Origin: Chlorobiota bacterium
Lineage (GTDB): Bacteria > Bacteroidota > Bacteroidia > Bacteroidales > JAADJA01
Length of the DNA stretch: 5,526 nucleotides
Assembly: GCA_030592565.1 (NCBI GenBank)
Contig: JAUVIX010000268.1
Coordinates: forward strand, 1-5,526
Reading direction: 5' to 3'
Shown: positions 1 to 5,526 of the stretch, piece by piece
Position numbering within the stretch: the stretch's first letter is position 1
Layout: each line of letters starts with the position of its first letter
Made by a program: the position numbers and the translations under genes
Notes under the pieces: generated by a model
Told to the model about the DNA's origin: nothing
The model's database searches: none
Seen by the model: the letters and a program-made list of their open reading frames with translations, nothing else

Positions 1-1000
1 TTTCAAATTCGGTTCTTAGTTCATCTAAGAATAGAGGTTTTATAAGCTTGTAGATATTCTTTTCAGATGTATAATGTGCACCAAGATTTCTACGTTCTTC
101 GGGGTTCATTACTGATTGAAATAAAGAGCCAAATATTGCTGGCGATATTTTACCCCAATCCAAAGCTGATGCTTCAAGTAAAATTGCACGCATTTTAGAA
201 TTAAATGCAGCAATAGGTAAAAATTCTTCAAACAATCCACCGTTCACATAAGGAAATTGATTTAAATGTTCATCAAGATTTTTAAGTCGTTTCTCGTTTG
301 GTGTATTTAATACTTGAAAGAATTGAGCTAACAAAGCTCCTAAATCGCTTCCGTCTTCGTTTGTTTTTTGGTCGATAAATTCTTTGAAAATATCTTTTTC
401 AAAAATTCCTGTATCGTCAGCAAATAAAACAAATAGCAATCGAACAAGATAAACTTCTAAGGGATGTCCTTCGTAACCAAATTTTTTTAATTGGTCGTGA
501 AGTTTACCCATTAATTCAGCCGCTTTTATATTTACAGGATCTTCCTCTTTAAAAGTCCGTTTTTGATAACCTGCAATAAAACCAAACAGTTTAACATTTT
601 TGTAAAATTCCGATATATGAAATTCGTGTTCGGTTCTTTCGTCAAGGTCAAAAAGTTTAATTTTTTCAAAGTCAGAAACAAGAATGTATTTTGGTAGTTC
701 GTGTTCTTTTAATCCTGGGAAATAATCAGTTGCTTGCTCAAATGCTTTATCAAGATTTTTTCCTTTTGATTTATGTTCTACAAGTAAAGTTCCTTTCCAA
801 AACAAGTCAATAAATCCTTGTTTATCGCCAAGTTTCATTACAGGTTCTTCAAATGTTGCAACTCGTCTGCGTGATATTCCGAAAACTTCAAAAAAGTCAT
901 TCCAAAAACTGTCTTTTTCAGCTCGCTCTCTTGTTTCATCAACCCACTCATTCGAGAATTTTAATGCTCTATCTTTTATTTCGTTCCAGCTTAATGCCAT
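1..1000 (-). CDS. MmeI-like Type IIL restriction-modification enzyme (N-terminal part, gene runs off the window)
   Basis: This is a reverse-strand open frame from ATG at 1000-998 to the window edge with no stop: 333 residues, 3' end missing. It begins MALSWNEIKDRALKFSNEW, typical of the MmeI/YeeA class of DNA methyltransferases. An intact nuclease motif D65-X9-E75-H-K77 lies in the stretch GFIDLFWKGTLLVEHKSKG and matches the D-X9-E-X-K arrangement of MmeI. Roughly residues 1-155 form the endonuclease domain and 160-260 the helical connector. The segment around 300-328, with RRNLGAHYTSEKNI, is the conserved lead-in to methyltransferase motif I. Family knowledge: these proteins of about 900 residues or more cut and methylate with one polypeptide, and one target-recognition domain sets both specificities. 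That domain, the NPPY-type motif and the SAM motif are outside the window, so specificity and integrity of the rest cannot be judged. It is transcribed divergently from gcvP. A solitary methyltransferase is less likely because the nuclease motif is intact. Confidence 0.88.
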   Translation of the reverse strand, partial: MALSWNEIKDRALKFSNEWVDETRERAEKDSFWNDFFEVFGISRRRVATFEEPVMKLGDKQGFIDLFWKGTLLVEHKSKGKNLDKAFEQATDYFPGLKEHELPKYILVSDFEKIKLFDLDERTEHEFHISEFYKNVKLFGFIAGYQKRTFKEEDPVNIKAAELMGKLHDQLKKFGYEGHPLEVYLVRLLFVLFADDTGIFEKDIFKEFIDQKTNEDGSDLGALLAQFFQVLNTPNEKRLKNLDEHLNQFPYVNGGLFEEFLPIAAFNSKMRAILLEASALDWGKISPAIFGSLFQSVMNPEERRNLGAHYTSEKNIYKLIKPLFLDELRTEFE

Positions 1001-1157
1001 TATTAATAATCGTTTTATTCTTAAATAAAAAGTAAAGGTATCAATTTGTGATGTGTGTAGGAAAAAATAGCTCTTTTGGTTTTCAACATTGTATTAACTT
1101 TTGTCATTTCGTTTTTTGCATTTGTAATACGCAATACTGTTTCAAGTATAATTGGAA

Positions 1158-1165
1158 CAAATATA
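1158..1165 (-). promoter_or_regulatory. Candidate -7 element for the MmeI-like gene
   Basis: Read on the minus strand this is TATATTTG, an exact match to the Bacteroidota -7 consensus TAnnTTTG. No TTTG -33 element sits at the usual 19-21 bp. The nearest one (1197-1200, minus strand) is about 31 bp away. It would give a leader of about 150 bases, so this is a weak call resting on the -7 match alone. Confidence 0.25.
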
Positions 1166-1181
1166 TAAAATAATTAATCAT

Positions 1182-1220
1182 AATCGGTTTTAAGAGCAAA
1201 CTTCTTTATTTATACCGATT
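1182..1220. repeat. Loose inverted repeat, 7-bp arms, in the divergent intergenic region
   Basis: AATCGGT at 1182-1188 is the exact reverse complement of ACCGATT at 1214-1220, with 25 AT-rich bases between. It could be a weak hairpin or a binding site for a dimeric regulator between the two promoters. Arms this short arise by chance fairly often in AT-rich DNA, so no function is claimed. Confidence 0.3.
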
Positions 1221-1318
1221 CTTTATAACATATTTCCATTCCATCCCTTTTGAACAGAGCTGTTGAAAAGAGATATAAACTATTAATAACATTTCCTTTT
1301 TTTTCTTAGTAAGATTTA

Positions 1319-1326
1319 TAATTTTG
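1319..1326 (+). promoter_or_regulatory. Candidate -7 promoter element for gcvP
   Basis: TAATTTTG matches TAnnTTTG exactly and lies 30 bases before the gcvP start, which would give a short leader of about 25 bases. The -33 region is poor: only a T-rich stretch (T8 at 1297-1304) and TTTC at 1292-1295, with no TTTG. No Shine-Dalgarno is present before the ATG at 1357, as usual in this phylum. Confidence 0.45.
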
Positions 1327-1356
1327 CTGTTTTAAAACAATAAATACAGTTACTCA

Positions 1357-4245
1357 ATGATAACAAACAATTTTATAGACCGCCATAATGGTCCCCGCAA
1401 AGAGCAGGTTCAGTCAATGCTTGACAGTATTGGAGTTTCCTCTATTGATGAGCTTATTAATCAGACTATTCCAAAAGCTATCAGGATGAACAAGCCTCTT
1501 GATCTTCCGGATGGCCTTAATGAATTTGAATATCTGGATCATCTTAAAGAGATAGCTTCCAAAAACAAAATCTTTAAGTCGTATATCGGGCTAGGTTATT
1601 ACAACACTATAACTCCCGGGGTTATACAAAGAAATGTTCTTGAAAATCCGGGCTGGTACACATCGTACACTCCATACCAGGCCGAAATTTCGCAGGGAAG
1701 ACTTGAAGCTCTGCTCATTTTCCAGACAATGATAGCAGACCTAACGGGGTTACCTCTCGCAAACTCCTCACTTCTTGATGAAGCAACTTCAGCAGCAGAA
1801 GCTATGGCTATGTTGTTTCATGCAAGGCCAAGGCAACAGGCAAAAAGAGGGGCTAATCTCTTTTTTGTATCTGAAAATCTTTTCCCGCAAACCATTGATG
1901 TTTTAAAAACACGTGCTCTGCCATTCGGGATTGAACTGATTATTGGCAACTACAAGAAATTTGAATTTAACGAAAACGTTTTTGGTGCTATCATACAATA
2001 TCCTGATCAGTACGGAGAGGTTATTGATTACACCGGTTTTGTTGAGAAAGCCCACGAAAATGAAGCTGCTGTTGTAGTAGCAACCGACCTGTTAAGCCTT
2101 GCCATTCTGACTCCTCCCGGAGAATGGGGAGCAGATGTGGTTGTAGGAAGTAATCAGCGGTTTGGCTTGCCAATGGGTTTTGGCGGACCTCATGCCGGTT
2201 TTTTTGCAACTCACGAAAAATACAAAAGAAACATACCTGGAAGAATAATTGGAATATCGAAAGATGCTAATGGCGACATTGCTTACAGGATGGCTCTCCA
2301 GACCCGTGAGCAGCACATCAAAAGAGAAAGGGCAACTTCCAATATCTGTACAGCACAAGCTCTTCTGGCAATAATGTCAGGATTTTATGGTGCTTATCAT
2401 GGGCCTGAAGGTATCAGAAAAATTGCAATGGATATCCACAAAAATACCACTTTACTTGCCACTGAACTTTCAAAATTGGGACTTAAGGTAGAAAACAAAT
2501 ACTATTTTGACACTTTGAAGGTTGAACTCCCAGGTGCCGGAGCTCTTAACTTACTAAAAGCAATCGCTGTTAAAAATGTAATTAATTTCAGATACATCGA
2601 CAATAAAACAATCGGGATAAGCATTGACGAAACAACGGGACCGGATGATATTGAAATGATTGTTGATACCCTGGCAAATGCTATCGGGAAAGAATTTAAT
2701 GGTTCACTTCTCAAATCAAAGAACAGTTATAAGTTTGCTTTTCCTGAAAAGATGGTCAGAAAATCAAATTATATGACCCACCCGGCTTTCAATTCTTATC
2801 ATTCTGAAACTAATATGATGAGGTATATGAAAAAACTTGAGAACAGGGATTTGGCCCTTAATCGCACTATGATACCTCTTGGTTCGTGTACAATGAAGCT
2901 TAATGCTGCAGCTGAGTTGTTTTCGTTAAGCTGGCCTGAGTTTGGATCATTACACCCCTTTGTTCCAAAAAGTCAGGCAGCAGGCTATGCCGAACTGATT
3001 GGTAATCTTGAAGAAGACCTTTGCGAGATTACCGGTTTTGATGCAATATCATTTCAACCTAATTCAGGAGCGGCAGGAGAATATGCAGGATTAATGGTAA
3101 TAAGGGAGTACTTAAAAAGTATCGGGCAAGAAGATAGAAACACTTGCCTTATCCCATCATCGGCACATGGTACAAACCCAGCCAGTGCAGTAATGGCAGG
3201 GATGAACGTTATTGTTGTTAAATGTGACGAAAACGGCAATGTTGATATCAGAGACCTTAAAGAAAAATCAGAACAACACAAAGAGCACCTCGCCGCAATT
3301 ATGATAACCTATCCTTCAACACACGGAGTTTTTGAGGAGGGAATACTTCAGATAATGGATATTATTCATAATAATGGCGGACAGGTTTATATGGATGGTG
3401 CGAATATGAATGCACAGGTTGGCCTTACAAGCCCTGGATTAATTGGAGCTGATGTTTGTCACCTCAATCTGCATAAAACCTTTGCAATTCCTCACGGTGG
3501 TGGTGGCCCGGGAGTTGGGCCAATAGGTGTTGCAAAACACCTGACACCATTTCTTCCAAAACATCCTTTGGTCGAAACAGGAGGAAAATCTGGTATTACT
3601 GCTGTTGCTTCAGCACCTTTCGGAAGCCCAATGGTTTTACCTATTTCTTATGGTTATATAAAAATGGCAGGAGGAGATGGACTTACTGAGGCAACAAAAT
3701 ATGCCATACTGAATGCAAATTATCTAAAATCGAAGCTAAAAGGAGATTATGAAATCCTTTATGCAAATAACAACGGCAGAGTTGCTCATGAAATGATACT
3801 TGATTGCAACATCTTTCATAAATCTGCAAATGTTCCGGTAATTGATATTGCAAAACGCTTAATGGATTACGGATTTCATGCTCCAACTGTAGCGTTCCCG
3901 GTTCACGGAACATTGATGGTTGAGCCGACAGAGAGTGAATCAGTTGAGGAGATGGACAGATTTATTGAGGCAATGTCAAAAATCAGAGAGGAGATAAGAG
4001 ATATTGAAGATGGCAAATCTGACAAAACAAACAACCCTATAAAAAATGCACCTCACACTGCCAAGATGGTTACATCTGACAATTGGGAGTTTCCGTATTC
4101 TCGTCAGAAAGCTGCATATCCTGTTGAGTTTGATCTTGTTGATAAATACTTTGCACCTGTAACAAGAATAGATGATGCCTGGGGCGACAGAAATCTTGTT
4201 TGCACTTGTATTCCTATTTCGGAATACAAAGAAGAGTTCGATTAA
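1357..4245 (+). CDS. gcvP: Glycine dehydrogenase (aminomethyl-transferring), glycine cleavage system P-protein
   Basis: GcvP (EC 1.4.4.2) is a cytosolic PLP enzyme. It decarboxylates glycine and passes the aminomethyl group to the lipoyl arm of H-protein (GcvH), feeding one-carbon units to tetrahydrofolate through GcvT. The 962-residue protein is the fused type, equal to GcvPA plus GcvPB. The first half opens with FIDRHNGP (6-13) and carries GLGYYNT (78-84), YTSYTPYQAEISQGRLE (101-117) and LLDEATSAAEAM (139-150). The second half starts near THPAFNSYHSETN (474-486) and carries MIPLGSCTMKLN (505-516), SSAHGTNPASA (601-611) and YMDGANMNAQVG (678-689), where Asp680 probably contacts the PLP ring nitrogen. 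LNLHKTF gives the Schiff-base Lys707, followed by the glycine-rich loop HGGGGPGVGP (713-722). The C-terminus has the usual GDRNLVCTC (943-951). It starts at the first ATG, which gives the family's normal N-terminus. No gcvT or gcvH is adjacent, so it seems to be transcribed alone. No clear terminator follows it. Confidence 0.98.
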   Translation: MITNNFIDRHNGPRKEQVQSMLDSIGVSSIDELINQTIPKAIRMNKPLDLPDGLNEFEYLDHLKEIASKNKIFKSYIGLGYYNTITPGVIQRNVLENPGWYTSYTPYQAEISQGRLEALLIFQTMIADLTGLPLANSSLLDEATSAAEAMAMLFHARPRQQAKRGANLFFVSENLFPQTIDVLKTRALPFGIELIIGNYKKFEFNENVFGAIIQYPDQYGEVIDYTGFVEKAHENEAAVVVATDLLSLAILTPPGEWGADVVVGSNQRFGLPMGFGGPHAGFFATHEKYKRNIPGRIIGISKDANGDIAYRMALQTREQHIKRERATSNICTAQALLAIMSGFYGAYHGPEGIRKIAMDIHKNTTLLATELSKLGLKVENKYYFDTLKVELPGAGALNLLKAIAVKNVINFRYIDNKTIGISIDETTGPDDIEMIVDTLANAIGKEFNGSLLKSKNSYKFAFPEKMVRKSNYMTHPAFNSYHSETNMMRYMKKLENRDLALNRTMIPLGSCTMKLNAAAELFSLSWPEFGSLHPFVPKSQAAGYAELIGNLEEDLCEITGFDAISFQPNSGAAGEYAGLMVIREYLKSIGQEDRNTCLIPSSAHGTNPASAVMAGMNVIVVKCDENGNVDIRDLKEKSEQHKEHLAAIMITYPSTHGVFEEGILQIMDIIHNNGGQVYMDGANMNAQVGLTSPGLIGADVCHLNLHKTFAIPHGGGGPGVGPIGVAKHLTPFLPKHPLVETGGKSGITAVASAPFGSPMVLPISYGYIKMAGGDGLTEATKYAILNANYLKSKLKGDYEILYANNNGRVAHEMILDCNIFHKSANVPVIDIAKRLMDYGFHAPTVAFPVHGTLMVEPTESESVEEMDRFIEAMSKIREEIRDIEDGKSDKTNNPIKNAPHTAKMVTSDNWEFPYSRQKAAYPVEFDLVDKYFAPVTRIDDAWGDRNLVCTCIPISEYKEEFD

Positions 4246-4307
4246 AAGCCTTAACAACTGACATCATTACGATTACGCACTTTCTTAATTTTTCGCAAAC
4301 AGAAAAC

Positions 4308-4317
4308 AAAAAAAAAA
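4308..4317 (+). repeat. A10 homopolymer tract just upstream of the zapA-operon promoter
   Basis: Ten consecutive A's directly abut the -33 TTTG at 4318. The position suits an UP-element-like A-tract. Homopolymers of this length can also vary in length between cells, which would alter sequence upstream of the promoter but not its -33/-7 spacing. Confidence 0.5.
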
Positions 4318-4349
4318 TTTGCATAAAAGCCAATATTTTGGTATTTTTG
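4318..4349 (+). promoter_or_regulatory. Bacteroidota-type promoter for the coiled-coil gene/zapA operon
   Basis: TTTG at 4318-4321 and TATTTTTG at 4342-4349 match both the -33 and the -7 (TAnnTTTG) elements of the primary Bacteroidota sigma factor, with a 20-bp spacer. It lies between gcvP and the next gene. Transcription would start near 4355, giving a leader of about 48 bases. This is the best promoter in the window. Confidence 0.72.
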
Positions 4350-4402
4350 CAGTCTGAATAATCTTTAAATATGAATTTATAGTCTAAATTATTAGTATTT
4401 CA

Positions 4403-4690
4403 ATGGAAAATGCAAAACGGTTAGTAGATGATATTAACAGGAAGGTAAGTAAACTAATTGAAAAACAAAATTCGTTAAAAACTAACAATACAGACTTAAT
4501 TAATAAACAAAAAAAGTTAATAATAACAATTGAAGAACAGAGTAGATTAATTGAAAAGCAAAATGAACAAAACGCAATGTTAAGAATTGCGAATTCTGTT
4601 AAACCAGAAGAAGGAACAGTTGATGTAAAAAAGAGAATAGATATACTGGTGCGGGAGATTGACACGTGTATAGGGCTTTTAAACAATTAA
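4403..4690 (+). CDS. Small coiled-coil protein of unknown function, upstream of zapA
   Basis: I do not recognise a named family for this 95-residue, hydrophilic, Lys/Asn/Gln-rich protein. Residues about 5-62 are almost entirely predicted coiled coil without helix-breaking prolines or glycines. The hexapeptide LIEKQN occurs twice, at 18-23 and 49-54. A short hinge around PEEGT (68-72) leads to a second amphipathic helix, VKKRIDILVREIDTCIGLL (75-93). There is no signal peptide or membrane segment, so it should be cytosolic. It is the first gene after a good promoter and ends 16 bases before zapA, so the two are almost surely co-transcribed. By context it may act with ZapA at the division ring, perhaps as a ZapB-like coiled-coil partner. 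That is an inference from gene order and shape, not from sequence similarity. The ATG at 4403 is the only sensible start, and no Shine-Dalgarno is visible. Confidence 0.85.
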   Translation: MENAKRLVDDINRKVSKLIEKQNSLKTNNTDLINKQKKLIITIEEQSRLIEKQNEQNAMLRIANSVKPEEGTVDVKKRIDILVREIDTCIGLLNN

Positions 4691-4706
4691 TTAATTACAG
4701 ATTTTA

Positions 4707-5000
4707 ATGAACGAATTTACAATATCAGTAACAATTGCCGACAGGCCATACAGATTGACAATAACAAGGGAGGATGAAGAAATAATAAGAAAAGCTGCTC
4801 AAACGTTAAATAATACGATAAAGGATTATTCAAGTAATTATGCATTTAACGATAAGCAGGATTTGTTGGCGATGGCAGCGTTGGAATACGCAACTAATTC
4901 CTTTAAAAAGGAAAATGAACTCACGAATGTGGATAAGGAATTAGATAAGAGATTGAAGGATATTGACTTTATTCTTACTGAGAATCTTAAAATTGATTAA
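4707..5000 (+). CDS. zapA: Cell division protein ZapA
   Basis: ZapA is a small cytosolic protein that binds FtsZ and bundles its filaments, stabilising the Z-ring at midcell. The 97-residue length fits the family. The N-terminus FTISVTIADRPYRLTI (4-19) is the paired beta-strand start of the globular domain, with the typical I-x-x-R-x-Y-x-L pattern. It is followed by REDEEIIRKAAQTLNNTI (21-38), the first helix. DLLAMAALEYA (52-62) is the family's conserved start of the long helix. The remaining residues to about 90 continue as the coiled-coil dimerisation and tetramerisation helix. It is second in a two-gene unit with the coiled-coil protein at 4403-4690. It is followed by a structured RNA region and rny. 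The AT-rich leader has no Shine-Dalgarno. Confidence 0.9.
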   Translation: MNEFTISVTIADRPYRLTITREDEEIIRKAAQTLNNTIKDYSSNYAFNDKQDLLAMAALEYATNSFKKENELTNVDKELDKRLKDIDFILTENLKID

Positions 5001-5022
5001 AAGCAAGTTCTTTGAAAATATT

Positions 5023-5040
5023 TTGAGCATTGTTGCTCAA
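5023..5040 (+). other. Hairpin just after zapA (weak terminator or RNA processing site)
   Basis: TTGAGCA-TTGT-TGCTCAA is a perfect 7-bp stem with a 4-base loop, 22 bases after the zapA stop. Only a broken T-stretch follows, so it would be a poor intrinsic terminator. It may instead end or protect the zapA mRNA, or mark the boundary with the downstream RNA. A second copy of TGCTCAA at 5104-5110 could compete for the same 5' arm. Confidence 0.5.
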
Positions 5041-5131
5041 TCACAATTTACCCGCATAAATTCAAATAATGTTTGTAAACTCAACATTTAAACATTAAGG
5101 TGATGCTCAAGGGTTCGTAGGACAGGCCTCA

Positions 5132-5163
5132 TTCCGTTCCGATAGCTATCGGAAATAACGGAA
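5132..5163 (+). repeat. Nested palindromic hairpin, REP-like, inside the putative 6S RNA
   Basis: TTCCGTT (5132-5138) pairs with AACGGAA (5157-5163). Enclosed is CCGATAGCTATCGG (5139-5152), the core of a perfect 18-bp palindrome, TTCCGATAGCTATCGGAA at 5137-5154. The 3' side has a 4-base bulge (5153-5156). I have the impression that CGATAGCTATCG-type palindromes recur between genes in Bacteroidota genomes, but no count could be made here. It sits at the apex of the larger RNA fold. Confidence 0.6.
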
Positions 5164-5243
5164 CTTCTGTTAGTTCAGAAACAGTGGACGTTCAAAAAAT
5201 CCGGCTAACCTAATCTTGTCCAGCTGGGGTTTACTAGCTCGAT

Positions 5244-5265
5244 GAATTATGCGGGTATTTTTTTT
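5244..5265 (+). terminator. 3' arm of the closing stem plus U-tract, likely 3' end of the structured RNA
   Basis: GAATTATGCGGGTA (5244-5257) pairs with TACCCGCATAAATTC (5049-5063) and is followed by T8. It looks like an intrinsic terminator, but the partner arm is about 180 bases upstream rather than local. The local alternative (AGCTG 5222-5226 with TAGCT 5235-5239) is short and distant from the T's. Some readthrough into rny is plausible. Confidence 0.5.
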
Positions 5266-5297
5266 ACATCTATTACCTTCTATAAAATTTATAAAAT

Positions 5298-5526
5298 ATG
5301 GAAGTTATAATTAGTATTATTGTTGGAATTGTTGCATTCGCCATTGGCTTTGTATTTTCAAATTCATTGCTAAGAAAAAAGATAGAAAAGAAAAGCGAAA
5401 ATATTCTCAGTGAAGCAAAGGAAAAAGCGGAGGTTCTGAAAAAGGAAAAAATTCTTCAGGCAAAGGAGAAGTTTTTACAGCTAAAAACTGAACATGAGAG
5501 GATTATTAATGAGAAGAATGCAAAAA
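5298..5526 (+). CDS. rny: Ribonuclease Y (N-terminal part, gene runs off the window)
   Basis: RNase Y is a membrane-anchored endoribonuclease that starts mRNA decay and processing at the inner face of the cytoplasmic membrane. The frame opens at ATG 5298 and stays open to the window end, giving 76 residues. Residues 3-21, VIISIIVGIVAFAIGFVFS, form the single N-terminal membrane anchor. A charged coiled coil follows, with EAKEKAEVLKKEKILQAKEKF (39-59, overlapping segments), QLKTEHERIINEKN (61-74) and few helix breakers. This is the pattern seen at the start of Bacteroidota RNase Y. The KH and HD catalytic domains are beyond the window and could not be checked. The gene starts 32 bases after the T-tract of the upstream RNA, and no separate TAnnTTTG promoter was found in that gap. 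It may depend on readthrough or on a promoter inside the RNA region. No Shine-Dalgarno is visible. Confidence 0.85.
   Translation, partial: MEVIISIIVGIVAFAIGFVFSNSLLRKKIEKKSENILSEAKEKAEVLKKEKILQAKEKFLQLKTEHERIINEKNAK

Larger units (their letters stand above)
1001..1356. other. Divergent intergenic region between the MmeI-like gene and gcvP
   Basis: These 356 bases separate two divergently transcribed genes and are strongly AT-rich. I find no tRNA, no convincing small coding region and no recognisable glycine riboswitch, even though gcvP is downstream. It holds a -7-like element on each strand (1158-1165 minus, 1319-1326 plus). It also holds one loose inverted repeat, AATCGGT at 1182-1188 and ACCGATT at 1214-1220. 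A small plus-strand frame at 853-1035 that runs into it is antisense to the restriction gene and does not look like a protein gene. Confidence 0.7.
5049..5265 (+). ncRNA. ssrS: Probable 6S RNA (ssrS), between zapA and rny
   Basis: 6S RNA binds housekeeping RNA polymerase holoenzyme by imitating an open promoter and represses transcription in stationary phase. What is seen: a closing stem of 15 pairs with one bulged A (5049-5064 with 5243-5257) runs straight into eight T's (5258-5265). Inside are a second helix, GTAAACTC 5075-5082 with GGGTTTAC 5227-5234, and a third, GGACAGG 5120-5126 with CTTGTCC 5215-5221. A large bubble (mainly 5083-5119) lies between the second and third, and hairpins sit at the top. 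There is no coding potential. What is known: 6S RNA is a long rod of about 180-200 nt with a closing stem and a central bubble, and in Proteobacteria it lies just after zapA. The identification is therefore from context and architecture. No primary-sequence match could be made. No good promoter precedes it, so it may be processed from the zapA transcript. Exact ends are uncertain by several bases. It does not resemble tmRNA, SRP RNA or RNase P RNA. Confidence 0.62.

Noticed and set aside
853..1035. Plus-strand open frame of 60 codons
   Set aside because: It is antisense to the well-supported MmeI-like gene and its translation has no family character.
1001..1356. Glycine riboswitch upstream of gcvP
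   Set aside because: The region is AT-rich without the paired aptamer architecture, and the likely leader is only about 25 bases.
2021..3913. Several minus-strand open frames inside gcvP
   Set aside because: All are antisense to a complete, motif-rich GcvP frame and show no recognisable protein features.
3976..4257. Minus-strand open frame of 93 codons over the end of gcvP
   Set aside because: It is antisense to the conserved GcvP C-terminus, with low-complexity Phe/Ile/Ser composition.
4295..4322. GCAAA...TTTGC as a gcvP terminator
   Set aside because: It has only a 5-bp stem with an 18-base loop and no following T-tract. The 3' arm overlaps the -33 element of the next promoter.
4384..4686. 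Minus-strand open frame of 100 codons opposite the coiled-coil gene
   Set aside because: Its hydrophobic Phe/Ile/Leu/Ser-rich translation is what an A-rich coiled-coil gene gives on the other strand. The plus-strand gene has the promoter and the operon context.
5049..5265. tmRNA, SRP RNA or RNase P RNA as the identity of the structured region
   Set aside because: There is no tRNA-like ends or tag frame, no SRP apical GGAA domain and no RNase P core motifs. The length and closing stem fit 6S better.

Overview
The window looks like chromosome from a Bacteroidota bacterium. The DNA is AT-rich and the gene starts lack Shine-Dalgarno sequences. Two gene starts are preceded by the Bacteroidota-type -7 element TAnnTTTG. 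GcvP is the fused, full-length type, and the order coiled-coil gene - zapA - structured RNA - rny fits this phylum. I cannot place it below phylum level with confidence.

Layout. (1) Positions 1-1000, minus strand: the N-terminal 333 residues of a single-polypeptide restriction-modification enzyme of the MmeI (Type IIL) kind. The D-X9-E-X-K nuclease motif is intact. The methyltransferase core and target-recognition domain lie outside the window. (2) Positions 1001-1356: a divergent, AT-rich intergenic region with candidate promoters for both flanking genes and one loose inverted repeat. (3) Positions 1357-4245, plus strand: complete gcvP, the glycine cleavage system P-protein, with all expected signature motifs and the PLP lysine at residue 707. 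(4) Positions 4246-4402: an A10 tract running into a textbook Bacteroidota promoter (TTTG, 20 bp, TATTTTTG). (5) Positions 4403-5000: a two-gene unit, a 95-residue coiled-coil protein of unknown function followed by zapA. (6) Positions 5001-5297: no protein gene, but strong RNA structure. A 15-bp closing stem at 5049-5064/5243-5257 is followed by eight T's. It encloses further helices and a nested palindromic hairpin built on CCGATAGCTATCGG. Position after zapA and the overall architecture suggest 6S RNA (ssrS). (7) From 5298 to the end: the N-terminus of RNase Y (rny), with a membrane anchor and the start of the coiled coil.

Functionally the window joins a defence gene to a housekeeping block: glycine/one-carbon metabolism, Z-ring assembly, a probable RNA polymerase-regulating RNA, and mRNA decay. 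I see no CRISPR array, transposase, tRNA or rRNA. The most interesting item is the putative 6S RNA, which carries a repeat-like perfect palindrome at its apex and several competing helices.
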